Assembly: GCF_000963965.1 (NCBI RefSeq)
Contig: NZ_BAMX01000017.1
Span: 95,375 to 159,374, forward strand
From: Acetobacter orientalis
GTDB taxonomy: Bacteria > Pseudomonadota > Alphaproteobacteria > Acetobacterales > Acetobacteraceae
Reading direction: 5' to 3'
DNA: 64,000 nt
Both the position numbers and the translations under genes were made by a program. The notes beneath the pieces were generated by a model that searched no databases, was not told the origin of the DNA, and was given only the letters and a program-made list of their open reading frames with translations. Below are positions 25,904 through 34,290 of this stretch, piece by piece (position 1 is the stretch's first letter; every line of letters begins with the position of its first letter).

Positions 25904-26179
25904 ATGAACCACGCTGTCGATATTCAGGATATTTTACGCCAAACCCTGATTGTTACAGTGAAAATGGGCGCACCATCGCTTCTGGCCTCGCTTCTTGTTG
26001 GGGTATTGGTCTCTCTTTTTCAGGCCATGACCCAGATAAGCGAAGCAACATTGTCTTTCGTGCCAAAATTTGTGGCAACCATGGCGGCCCTTTTACTGAC
26101 TGGGTCGTTTATGTATTCCACTCTGCACACCTACGCTCAGACCATTTTTGACCAAATGATTGTCGCTGGTGGCTCATGA
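25904..26179 (+). CDS. fliQ: Flagellar export gate protein FliQ
   Basis: FliQ is a two-helix subunit of the FliPQR export gate. The 91-residue product has two membrane helices (LIVTVKMGAPSLLASLLVGVLVSLFQAMTQI and KFVATMAALLLTGSFMYSTL) with the signature SLFQAMTQISEATLSFVPKF. It starts nine bases after fliE and precedes fliR. Confidence 0.97.
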   Translation: MNHAVDIQDILRQTLIVTVKMGAPSLLASLLVGVLVSLFQAMTQISEATLSFVPKFVATMAALLLTGSFMYSTLHTYAQTIFDQMIVAGGS

Positions 26180-26210
26180 GCCACGCATCTGCTCTCTCTT
26201 TTGCTCTAAA

Positions 26211-27020
26211 ATGAACGACTTTACGTTCTCCATCACCTCGCTCCCCACTCTAGCCGCCATGTTCCTTATCGTCATGTGCAGGGTAAGCGCCGTTGTTATG
26301 GTCTCACCGGGGTTAGGTGAAACCACTTCCCCCATGATGATACGCGCAGGTATTGCCCTGTGTATGTCTGTTACAATTTTACCTGTCGTGCAGCCCTATG
26401 TGCTCCCCATTACAAAAGCAGCCCTTAACTCTCCCGCGCAAACGCTTGGCATTATTGCCATAGAGTTGCTATGCGGCATTTTTCTTGGCTGGCTCGCCCG
26501 CTTGGTCGCATTAAGCTTTGCTATTGCCATGCAAATGATTGCTGTCTTTACCGGCTTAGCCAGCGTACTCCAGCCCGATACAGAGCTTGGGGCTTCAAGC
26601 ACAGCACTTAGCCACATGGCCACAATGCTTATTCCCGTTATATTTCTCTCTACGGGGCTTTATATTTTACCGTTAACTGCTGTCACCGGCTCTTATAACC
26701 TGTTTCCACCCGGCCATATGCCCATGATAGGCGATATGGCTAAAAGCATTACGCAAACATCATCGCATGTTTTTATGCTGGCGTTGCAGTTGTCCGCCCC
26801 TTTTGTGCTTATTGGTACATTATGGCCTGCCATGTTGGGGGTTTTAAACCGGCTCCTTCCGTCTATCCAAGTTTACTCCATTGCCATGCCAGCCCAAATT
26901 CTTGGGGGTGTTTTACTATTGGCCATTCTCATTCAAGTTCTCACGGGTATCTGGCAGGAACGCGCGCAAGATATGCTCCTCAATATGCCCGGCATAAACC
27001 GCCTGCACGCGCACCCCTAG
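26211..27020 (+). CDS. fliR: Flagellar export gate protein FliR
   Basis: FliR is the third gate component. The 269-residue form starts at ATG 26211; the upstream extension would need a TTG and overlaps fliQ. It has about six membrane helices with family phrases CRVSAVVMVSPGLGETTSPMMIRAGIAL and FAIAMQMIAVFTGLASVLQPDTELGASSTALSHM. It is followed by flhB after 15 bases, the normal order. fliP is not in this window. Confidence 0.95.
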   Translation: MNDFTFSITSLPTLAAMFLIVMCRVSAVVMVSPGLGETTSPMMIRAGIALCMSVTILPVVQPYVLPITKAALNSPAQTLGIIAIELLCGIFLGWLARLVALSFAIAMQMIAVFTGLASVLQPDTELGASSTALSHMATMLIPVIFLSTGLYILPLTAVTGSYNLFPPGHMPMIGDMAKSITQTSSHVFMLALQLSAPFVLIGTLWPAMLGVLNRLLPSIQVYSIAMPAQILGGVLLLAILIQVLTGIWQERAQDMLLNMPGINRLHAHP

Positions 27021-27035
27021 CCTAAGCGAGCAACC

Positions 27036-28115
27036 ATGGCAGAAGATGGGTCAGGCGGGGGAGAGCGGAGTCAAGCCCCAACAGAGAAGCGCCTTCAAAC
27101 CGCGCGTGAAGAAGGGAATATTGCTCAGTCCAGAGAACTGGGCATGCTCTTAATTCTGGGTATTTTTCTACTCGTTTTTTCAACCACAACGGGCGTTTCT
27201 GCTAAACGATTTTTGCTGCATATGCGCGGCATTATGGAGCATTTTGGCAGCACCCCGTACGACATGACCGTTGTGTACGACCTTGCTAAACAAGCCTTTA
27301 TTGAAGGCTTGTTTTTGGCCGCCCCCTTGGCCTGCACAAGCTTTACCGTCATTCTTACTATCGGTTTTTTACAAACCTCTTTTTTGTTTCGTCCTGAATC
27401 TTTAGCACCAGACATCTCACGTCTTTCCCCCATGCGGGGCATTAAGCGTATGTTCAGCGTGAACAACTTGGTCGAAACACTCAAAAGCCTTGTTAAATTT
27501 ACGGCCTTCGGCACCCTGCTTTATGGTGTCGCTAAAAAAACGCTCGCCATTGCCCCACTCACTGAGCGCTGGACTATCCCCTATCTCACCTCTCAAATTG
27601 CTGGCTGGTTTATCTATGCCACACTGGTTATTTTGGCCCTGCAAGCACTCATTGCAGTACTGGACGACCTCTGGACACGCTACAACCGACTACGCGGCTT
27701 ACGTATGAGCTTTCAAGACATTAAGGAAGAAACCAAACAAACAGACGGTGACCCCCACATTAAGAGCAGACAGCGCCAAATCCGCCTAAAACGCTCCCGC
27801 CAACGCATGATGCATGATGTTCGCAAAGCCACGGTGGTTATTACCAACCCCACACATTACGCAGTCGCCTTGGTTTACGACGCCGCAACAGATGCTGCCC
27901 CAAAAATTGTTGGCAAAGGCACAGACGAACTCGCGGCCCGCATACGTGAGGCAGCAACCGAGGCCAAAGTGCCGGTCGTCCCCAACCCACCCTTAGCGCG
28001 CGCCCTCTACACTCTCCCCTTAGAAAGTGAAATTCCTGCTGAGTATTTCCAACCCGTTGCCGCTGTCATCGCTTATATCATGAAACTCAAAACACCCGGC
28101 TCACGTGCCTCATAA
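27036..28115 (+). CDS. flhB: Flagellar export switch protein FlhB
   Basis: FlhB selects substrate class (rod/hook, then filament) in flagellar export. The 359-residue product starts with GERSQAPTEKRLQTAREEGNIAQSREL, has four membrane helices, and the cytoplasmic domain with NPTH at residues 271-274 (VVITNPTHYAVALVY), where self-cleavage between Asn and Pro occurs in the family. A basic linker (IKSRQRQIRLKRSRQRMM) precedes it. It ends the fliE-fliQ-fliR-flhB unit. A 243-bp gap follows before flgE. Confidence 0.98.
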   Translation: MAEDGSGGGERSQAPTEKRLQTAREEGNIAQSRELGMLLILGIFLLVFSTTTGVSAKRFLLHMRGIMEHFGSTPYDMTVVYDLAKQAFIEGLFLAAPLACTSFTVILTIGFLQTSFLFRPESLAPDISRLSPMRGIKRMFSVNNLVETLKSLVKFTAFGTLLYGVAKKTLAIAPLTERWTIPYLTSQIAGWFIYATLVILALQALIAVLDDLWTRYNRLRGLRMSFQDIKEETKQTDGDPHIKSRQRQIRLKRSRQRMMHDVRKATVVITNPTHYAVALVYDAATDAAPKIVGKGTDELAARIREAATEAKVPVVPNPPLARALYTLPLESEIPAEYFQPVAAVIAYIMKLKTPGSRAS

Positions 28116-28358
28116 AGTCTTAAATATACCCTACCATATCAGTGCTTTATTACTCCTTTTTAATTAAGCCAAAGTTTCCTATTCTCGGTAAAATCTTGTA
28201 TTTTAGAGCACGCATGCTACTCAAGACAGCAAGCATAGGTGCGCCCGTACGTCATAGTACACGCACCACCAACCCTGACGGCTGTTCGCTTTTCCGCACT
28301 CTCATGCGGGCCTTCACGAACACGCCCTTCAAACGCGTAGGCAAGACAGGAACCCTTC

Positions 28359-29705
28359 ATGTCGGTTTTTAATGCGATTTCAACAGCCGTTAGCGGGATT
28401 AACGCCCAATCCACCGCTTTTTCAAACCTGAGTAACAACATCGCCAACAGTCAGACCGTTGGTTATAAAGCCGACTCAACCGCATTTCAGGACTTTGTTT
28501 CAGGCCAACTGATCAACAGCAGCCGCAACGAAGGAAATTCCGACTCAGTTGCCGCCGTCACCATCCAGCACGTTGACAAGCAAGGCACAGCCACAGTCAG
28601 TAACGACAGCTTAGCCATGTCCATTGATGGCTCAGGTCTATTTAACGTAACAAAATCGCCTTCAGACACATCGTCAAGCGCCAGCCTAAACCAGACCCGG
28701 TATTACACCCGTAATGGCGAATTTTATGAAGATAAAAATGGCTATCTGGTTAACACTAGCGGGTACTATTTGAGCGGGTATAAAGTAACAGACCAAAGCA
28801 CTGGCACTCTGAGCAACCAACTCACGTCGGTCAATGTTGCTAACGTACAGTATTCTCCTATTAGTAACCCTACTATTTCGGTTAAAGGTTACGTTGGCAG
28901 TTCTGTCGACAAAACGACATCAACTGCCACTAACTCACAAACAACAACCATCTACGATTCAAATAATGACGCCCACAATGTAAAGCTTGATTGGTCATAT
29001 GTGTCTGACTCGACAACAACCAACAACCTACAAACATGGAAACTAGACGTTAGTACACCCGATACTAACAGCTCAGTTTCCGGCACCTATTACGTTCAGT
29101 TTGATTCCACAACAGGTGCAATTCAAACCGTTTCCAAAAGCGAAGACGGAACAAATAGCCTTATTTCAACCACCAATTCGTCAATCCCTCTCACTTTCAA
29201 CTATACAGATTTACAGTCTCAATCTGCATCAATGCCTTTCCAACTTAATTTAGGGTTACAAGGCAGCACCTCGGGGGCCACTCTTTCTTCCTCTACCGGC
29301 CCCGTAATCACAACACCCACAACAGATAGCAAAAGCAGCTCTCAGGTTGGGTCTTACACTGGTGTTGAAATTCAGAGCGACGGCACCATTATGGCAAAGT
29401 TCAGCTTGGGTGATACGCAAGCAATTGGTCAGGTCGCTTTAACCAACTTTGCCTCGGTTAATAATCTACAAGAAGTCAGCGGTCAGGCTTACCTCGCAAC
29501 CCCTTCTGCAGGCACCCCCCAGACAGGTCTTGTTGGCGAAAATGGTACAGGCTCACTCACTGTCGGTTATACGGAATCCTCTACAACAGACCTTACCAGC
29601 GACCTTTCCGCTCTTATTATTGCTCAGCAGGCCTACACAGCGAATACAAAAATTGTGACAACAGCAAGCGAACTGTTGCAGACAACAATCGCAATGAAAC
29701 AGTAA
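28359..29705 (+). CDS. flgE: Flagellar hook protein FlgE
   Basis: FlgE polymerises into the hook. The 448-residue product has the hook N terminus (SVFNAISTAVSGINAQSTAFSNLSNNIANSQTVGYKADSTAFQDFVSG), a Ser/Thr-rich middle, and the C terminus GSLTVGYTESSTTDLTSDLSALIIAQQAYTANTKIVTTASELLQTTIAMKQ. AGGAA lies six bases before the ATG. It stands alone after flhB with its own 243-bp upstream region and is followed by a hairpin. Confidence 0.97.
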   Translation: MSVFNAISTAVSGINAQSTAFSNLSNNIANSQTVGYKADSTAFQDFVSGQLINSSRNEGNSDSVAAVTIQHVDKQGTATVSNDSLAMSIDGSGLFNVTKSPSDTSSSASLNQTRYYTRNGEFYEDKNGYLVNTSGYYLSGYKVTDQSTGTLSNQLTSVNVANVQYSPISNPTISVKGYVGSSVDKTTSTATNSQTTTIYDSNNDAHNVKLDWSYVSDSTTTNNLQTWKLDVSTPDTNSSVSGTYYVQFDSTTGAIQTVSKSEDGTNSLISTTNSSIPLTFNYTDLQSQSASMPFQLNLGLQGSTSGATLSSSTGPVITTPTTDSKSSSQVGSYTGVEIQSDGTIMAKFSLGDTQAIGQVALTNFASVNNLQEVSGQAYLATPSAGTPQTGLVGENGTGSLTVGYTESSTTDLTSDLSALIIAQQAYTANTKIVTTASELLQTTIAMKQ

Positions 29706-29713
29706 TAATTTTA

Positions 29714-29746
29714 AGAGGTCAGGATCCTTTTTAAGGCCTGACCTCT
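29714..29746. terminator. Hairpin after flgE
   Basis: AGAGGTCAGG and CCTGACCTCT form a perfect ten-pair stem with a 13-base loop, nine bases after the flgE stop. It lies between the convergent flgE and globin transducer genes. No clean T-run follows, so it is a likely but not classic terminator. Confidence 0.65.
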
Positions 29747-29793
29747 CACTTACTTTAACAGTAAAATAAAAAATCTTTATTACAGAAAGTATC

Positions 29794-31305
29794 TTACGAA
29801 AGCGTAAAATTACTCACTAAGCCAACCATCTTATCTGACCTCTCAGTCAAATCTTTACAATCTAACGATGTAGAACGGGTCATATTGGATGTTTTTTCAG
29901 TCAGATCTCGCAAGGCTTCAGCCTCACCGTGCGTTTCTTTTACACTGATTTCTTGCTTACCCATTTCTACATTAATTTTAGAAATAGCATCACTTACTAT
30001 AGTAATACCCGAGCCAATTTCTTTTAAATCAGACATCATGAAATTAACGGCTCTATCTCCGTTACAAATCATGGTTTCACTCTGCCGCGCACAACTTGCA
30101 ATTTGACGTGCCGCCTCTGTGGTTTTTACCGACAAATCTCTAATAGCCGTTGCCACAACAGAAAAACCACGCCCCATTTCTGCTGCGCGAGTAGCTTCAA
30201 CATTTGCATTCAATGCTAAAAAATTTGTCTGAGCTGCAATGTTTTGTATTGTATCAACGAGTTCAGAAATAGTGTTCCATGCTGCTCTAATTTCAACCAT
30301 GGTTTCTTGAACATGGCCAATATTAGTACTTCCTCTGGTTGCCGCAACAACACACTGCCTTACAGCGTTTTCAGCCGCGCCAGTTTCTCCGGCCACATCA
30401 GAAATAGACGTCTCAAGTGCTGCAGTTGCATCTGTAATTTTACGAATAGAACCAACCTGCTCTTCGCTTTGATAAAGAATGCTACTACTACCCTTATTGA
30501 TAGATGCCGCAGACTCACGCACAAGCCCAGAAGCTTGGCGTATTTCTGAAACAATACCACCAAAACCATTTTTAAGATTATGAAACGCCTTGGCTAAAAG
30601 CGGAGATTTCTCAGAAACATCTGCACTCAAACTAGCTTCTAAATCCCCCGCCGCTACCCGGTCGATAGCCCGAGCTATTTGCTCTAGCGCAGATCTTTCT
30701 TCATCAGCGCGCGCTTTTTCTTCTTGTAATTTCTCGAGATAGATAGAGATTGAAAGATCCATATCAAGCAATGCAGCACGCGCCAAAGTGGCTATTTGCG
30801 TAGCGAGTTGCTCTGCTGCCTCTTCAATTTCTTGCTCCTTTGGCCCGACAAGAGCTCCCAAGAGGCCTTTATGCTGCTTATAGAATGCTAAAATCTCTCG
30901 CTTTATCAATTTATGAAATATGCCAGACAAAAGAAGGGCATAACCACCAATATACCACCGTGGTGCAATGCCCCTCTGCGCATGCACCGCGCCAATACGC
31001 ATAACATCCTGCACATAGTCAGGCCCAAAACGGCCTGTCAAAATCGTTTGCCAATGTGCCAATTGCCGCGACTGGGCAGTATGCATCATCTCTTTATTAG
31101 GGAAAAACTTAGCCATTTCTGGCATAGTTTCCAAGCGGGCATAAAATTCGCTTAGGCTTTCCTCTAATATTTCAGGCATGCTTGGGCGTAAATGAGCAAG
31201 TATATCTGCAGCCTGAGCATCTAGCTCCAAAAAATGCAACCTATCTTGTATAGAATGCACTTTCCCAAGCGGCACCTCCTTCTGCCCCTGCCCTATTACA
31301 CCCAT
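29794..31305 (-). CDS. Globin-coupled methyl-accepting chemotaxis transducer
   Basis: A soluble 503-residue transducer of the HemAT class. Residues about 20-180 form a sensor-globin domain with the proximal haem His at 108 (MRIGAVHAQRGIAPRWYIGGY). A short HAMP-like linker (residues about 215-260) leads to the MCP signalling domain with the tip NFLALNANVEATRAAEMGRGFSVVA. No membrane helix is present, so it senses inside the cell, probably oxygen or another gas, and signals to CheA/CheW. The methylation regions are present but Cys/Ser-rich. AAGGAT lies upstream of the ATG. It is 28 bp downstream of flaF on the same strand. Confidence 0.95.
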   Translation of the reverse strand: MGVIGQGQKEVPLGKVHSIQDRLHFLELDAQAADILAHLRPSMPEILEESLSEFYARLETMPEMAKFFPNKEMMHTAQSRQLAHWQTILTGRFGPDYVQDVMRIGAVHAQRGIAPRWYIGGYALLLSGIFHKLIKREILAFYKQHKGLLGALVGPKEQEIEEAAEQLATQIATLARAALLDMDLSISIYLEKLQEEKARADEERSALEQIARAIDRVAAGDLEASLSADVSEKSPLLAKAFHNLKNGFGGIVSEIRQASGLVRESAASINKGSSSILYQSEEQVGSIRKITDATAALETSISDVAGETGAAENAVRQCVVAATRGSTNIGHVQETMVEIRAAWNTISELVDTIQNIAAQTNFLALNANVEATRAAEMGRGFSVVATAIRDLSVKTTEAARQIASCARQSETMICNGDRAVNFMMSDLKEIGSGITIVSDAISKINVEMGKQEISVKETHGEAEALRDLTEKTSNMTRSTSLDCKDLTERSDKMVGLVSNFTLS

Positions 31306-31333
31306 TTTTTATCCTTACGCGCCTAATCAAATT

Positions 31334-31747
31334 TTACAGTACAACATCAGCAGAGTTGTGCGTGCCTTCACTTTCGTTGCTCACAGAATTTTCATCTTCA
31401 ACCAACCCATCCAGAATATTGTTGGCAATATCAATCAAAGGGTCGAGAGAGAGAGAGCTATCTAGCAGTGCACGAATAGCATAGCCTTGGGCCTGATTGC
31501 CCAAATGTACAAACAGGGTGCGATCTTCCAAGTCTGTCACACCTGCGTCTAGCACGTTCGCTTTAATAATCAGCGACCACAAACGCTGATGCTCTGTCAG
31601 AGCATCCATACGCTGTTCGACATTATGGCTCATCGCAGCAGCTTGTAACTTTTCAATTAAAATAGCAAAGCACGCAGCGTCAGCCTGCCTGCCTGTCATG
31701 GAAGAATCTGCCACCTGCTGGTAGGCCTTCATTGCGGAATTAATCAT
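31334..31747 (-). CDS. flaF: Flagellin synthesis regulator FlaF
   Basis: FlaF promotes flagellin production and export in alphaproteobacteria, working against or with FlbT on flagellin mRNA. The 137-residue product shows the family layout: NSAMKAYQQVADSSMTGRQADAACFAILIEKLQAA, then LTEHQRLWSLIIKANVLD, then DRTLFVHLGNQAQGYAIRALL. The tail (about 25 residues) is acidic. It is separated from the flagellin gene by 12 kb, and its normal partner flbT is not in the window. It shares a strand, and probably a transcript, with the globin transducer that follows. Confidence 0.85.
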   Translation of the reverse strand: MINSAMKAYQQVADSSMTGRQADAACFAILIEKLQAAAMSHNVEQRMDALTEHQRLWSLIIKANVLDAGVTDLEDRTLFVHLGNQAQGYAIRALLDSSLSLDPLIDIANNILDGLVEDENSVSNESEGTHNSADVVL

Positions 31748-31886
31748 ACTTTCTTTGGCTCCAACGTCCCCAAAAACACGCGAGTTTATTCTATCAAATC
31801 ACATAACATGCAGGGAGAGATAATCTTGCAATTCCGCCTCTTATTATCTCAAAGAAATAAAGTCTCATTCCACCACAATCACGGCA

Positions 31887-32528
31887 TTAAGGCGTGCTGC
31901 CAGACTGTCCGCCGACAACACTCGCAGGCATGCGCGGCGGTGGGGCCACACTTACACGCGCAGCTAAAATGGCATTATAATTTTCTAACACAGCATCAAG
32001 CAAAACTGGGTCAAATAACTTTCCCCGCCCCCGCACAAGCACATTGCGAATAACTGCCGCAGACAAGCCAGCCTTATAAGCCCGAGGCGAAGCCAAAGCG
32101 TCTATTACATCTGCAATAGCAACAAGCCGTGCAGGCAAAGGTATAGCCTCACCCCGCAAATTCCCTGGGTAGCCGCTTCCATCCCAGTGTTCGTGGTGGT
32201 CGTTAATACATGTGCCAATAACCTGCGGCACATGCCCCAAAGCTTCTTTAACGATAGCAAGCCCATCTTCAGGGTGGTTCGCTATAATTTTCCGCTCGTA
32301 ATGCTGCAAAGAGCGTTGTGCAAACAGAATATCAGGCGGCACCATACGCTTACCTATATCATGCAAGCGTGCACCAATAACAATTGGCCATACATCTCTG
32401 TCCACTAACCCAGCTGCAGCCATAATAGTTGGAATCATAGCTGCCACACGGTTACCATGACCATCATTTTCAGCGCCAGCCTGAGTAGCCAGACTCTCCA
32501 GTTTATGCCTCAGGCTAGGAGTCACCAC
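31887..32528 (-). CDS. HD-GYP domain c-di-GMP phosphodiesterase
   Basis: 213 residues made of little more than an HD-GYP domain, from GTG 32528 with AAGGGAA upstream. The metal and GYP residues are all visible: GHGNRVA, LHDIGKRMVP, HYERKIIANHPEDG, HHEHWDGSGYP, then IPLPARLVAIADVIDAL. The enzymes hydrolyse c-di-GMP to pGpG or GMP. No receiver domain is attached, so input must come from another protein. It is divergent to the globin-GGDEF cyclase across a 391-bp region, which pairs a c-di-GMP maker with a breaker. Confidence 0.93.
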   Translation of the reverse strand: MVTPSLRHKLESLATQAGAENDGHGNRVAAMIPTIMAAAGLVDRDVWPIVIGARLHDIGKRMVPPDILFAQRSLQHYERKIIANHPEDGLAIVKEALGHVPQVIGTCINDHHEHWDGSGYPGNLRGEAIPLPARLVAIADVIDALASPRAYKAGLSAAVIRNVLVRGRGKLFDPVLLDAVLENYNAILAARVSVAPPPRMPASVVGGQSGSTP

Positions 32529-32919
32529 GCCCCAGTTCCCTTGCTTCTATATCCCACGGCTCCCCTTACTGCCTCGAACATAAAATCCCCACCTCACTCT
32601 CCACAAGAAAAAACATCCACAGCAGCAGACGTAACCCACATACCCTAAACTGCCTTATTCCATATATTCACTAGTTATATACAGAAGGATTTATTATTAT
32701 TTTTCCATGTTTTAAGAGTGTAAAATACTTCTCTTTTCCCAAGTCTTGGTAAAAAATCACTCCCTATTGATTTATGCATTTTTCATCACTAACCTCTAGA
32801 TTAATCCTTATTGTTAATGAAGCTAAATACTTGCAATTGTATGAAGTATTTGTCGATATTTGGTGTATAAGGGATAAGTTTTTAATCGCTGGCAACAAAG
32901 CAGAGTATAAACAAGCGTC
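32529..32919. promoter_or_regulatory. Divergent regulatory region between HD-GYP and globin-cyclase genes
   Basis: 391 bp, very A/T-rich from about 32650 to 32900, with no reading frame of note. It must contain promoters for both divergent signalling genes. I looked for FNR-type (TTGAT-N4-ATCAA) and CtrA-type boxes and found only partial matches, for example TTAATCCTTATTGTTAA, whose gap is nine bases instead of seven. Confidence 0.5.
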
Positions 32920-34257
32920 ATGAACGATTTGGCACAGAACACCCGCCCCATACGCTACAAGCTATTATACCCAGAGACACAGCAAATCTTACATGATGTC
33001 ATAATGAGTGAGGCAAAAAACCTCACAGAAAAATTCTATAGTTATTTTTTAAAGAACGAAGAAGCCGCAGCGTTTCTCTCTCATGATGATGTGCGCAAGC
33101 ACCTCGCGCCATCTATGGAAAAATGGCTACACTCTTTATTTGACCCCCGGAACCCAGAAATTAACCACGAACAACAACGCAAAATAGGAAAAATACATGC
33201 ACAACTGGGCATTCCTATCCATTTAGTCTTAAGAGGGGCAATTCTTCTTAAAAATGAACTCGGCCATAATCTGGTTAGTATTATGCACGACCCTGTCCCC
33301 CTTGGTGACGCACTACTTTTTGCATGCAATAAAATTGACAAAGCTATAGCTTTAATGAGCGCTGCTTATGTTACAAATACAAAGCGTAACGTAAGAACAG
33401 TTGAAGCTTATCGCGTCATGTCTTTAGGTCAAGACATGACCGTTGAACGAGAAAGCCAGCTTATTGCCCTTATGGAGTGGAGCCAGAATTTTCTTTTCAC
33501 GCTCATTGCGCATGACAAATCGTTTTGTCCGCTATCCAATTCTGCTTTTGGTTTATGGCTACGTCATCGAGCAATAATGCTCTTTGAGAACACACCAGAA
33601 CTAGATGGCTTGATACAAAAGTCTTCTGAATTTGATCAAGTTCTTTTACCAGAAGCCAAACGTATTAATGCTATAACGCAGCAAGCATATACCTTAAAAT
33701 TCCAAGCTGCTGTGCAGGAATTAAAATATTTACTCACTACCCTCTTCCAACGTGTGCAAGGCCTTGAAAGAGGTATTGATCCCTTAACTTCTCTGTTGAA
33801 TAGACGGTTTCTTCCTACAATTCTGTCTCGTGAGGTAAGTGCCGCCTCTCACGATCAATCAGCACTCTCAATTGTTATGCTCGACATCGATCATTTCAAA
33901 AAAATTAATGATACATACGGGCATCCCGGAGGAGATAGAGTTTTAAAGCAAGTCGCTGAACGTATTCAAAATACAGTGCGACCCTCAGATTTTCTTTTCC
34001 GTTACGGTGGAGAAGAATTTCTCATTATTCTCACTGAAATTGACGGGCTTGCAGCCTTAAAAATTGCAGAGCGTTTACGAGAAACTATTGAAAATGTGCC
34101 TTTTATTATGCCAGACGAAACGCAACTTACTGTTACGGCATCGCTAGGTGTTGCAAACTATGATGGCCACCCAGACCCTGATGTCCTCATATCAAACGCG
34201 GATAGAGCTTTATATAAAGCTAAGCAAAACGGCAGAAACCAAGTCGCAAAAAACTAA
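32920..34257 (+). CDS. Globin-coupled diguanylate cyclase (DosC-like)
   Basis: 445 residues: an N-terminal sensor globin (residues about 12-165) with proximal haem His at 93 (KIGKIHAQLGIPIHLVLRGAIL), a middle helical linker (about 170-275), and a C-terminal GGDEF domain. The active-site motif is GGEEF at 363-367 (RYGGEEFLI) with LDIDHFKKINDTYGH upstream. An inhibitory-site RxxD (RPSD, 354-357) sits the standard five residues before it, so product feedback is expected. DosC/YddV of E. coli has the same plan and raises c-di-GMP in response to oxygen. Confidence 0.96.
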   Translation: MNDLAQNTRPIRYKLLYPETQQILHDVIMSEAKNLTEKFYSYFLKNEEAAAFLSHDDVRKHLAPSMEKWLHSLFDPRNPEINHEQQRKIGKIHAQLGIPIHLVLRGAILLKNELGHNLVSIMHDPVPLGDALLFACNKIDKAIALMSAAYVTNTKRNVRTVEAYRVMSLGQDMTVERESQLIALMEWSQNFLFTLIAHDKSFCPLSNSAFGLWLRHRAIMLFENTPELDGLIQKSSEFDQVLLPEAKRINAITQQAYTLKFQAAVQELKYLLTTLFQRVQGLERGIDPLTSLLNRRFLPTILSREVSAASHDQSALSIVMLDIDHFKKINDTYGHPGGDRVLKQVAERIQNTVRPSDFLFRYGGEEFLIILTEIDGLAALKIAERLRETIENVPFIMPDETQLTVTASLGVANYDGHPDPDVLISNADRALYKAKQNGRNQVAKN

Positions 34258-34290
34258 AATTTTCAGAGCTTGAAAGAATTACTAGGGCTT

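Noticed and set aside
30244..30549. Plus-strand frame inside the globin transducer
   Set aside because: Cys-rich low-quality composition and full overlap with a well-supported gene.
32809..32828. CtrA-like TTAA...TTAA pair before the globin cyclase
   Set aside because: The gap is nine bases, not seven, in an A/T-rich stretch where such pairs arise easily.
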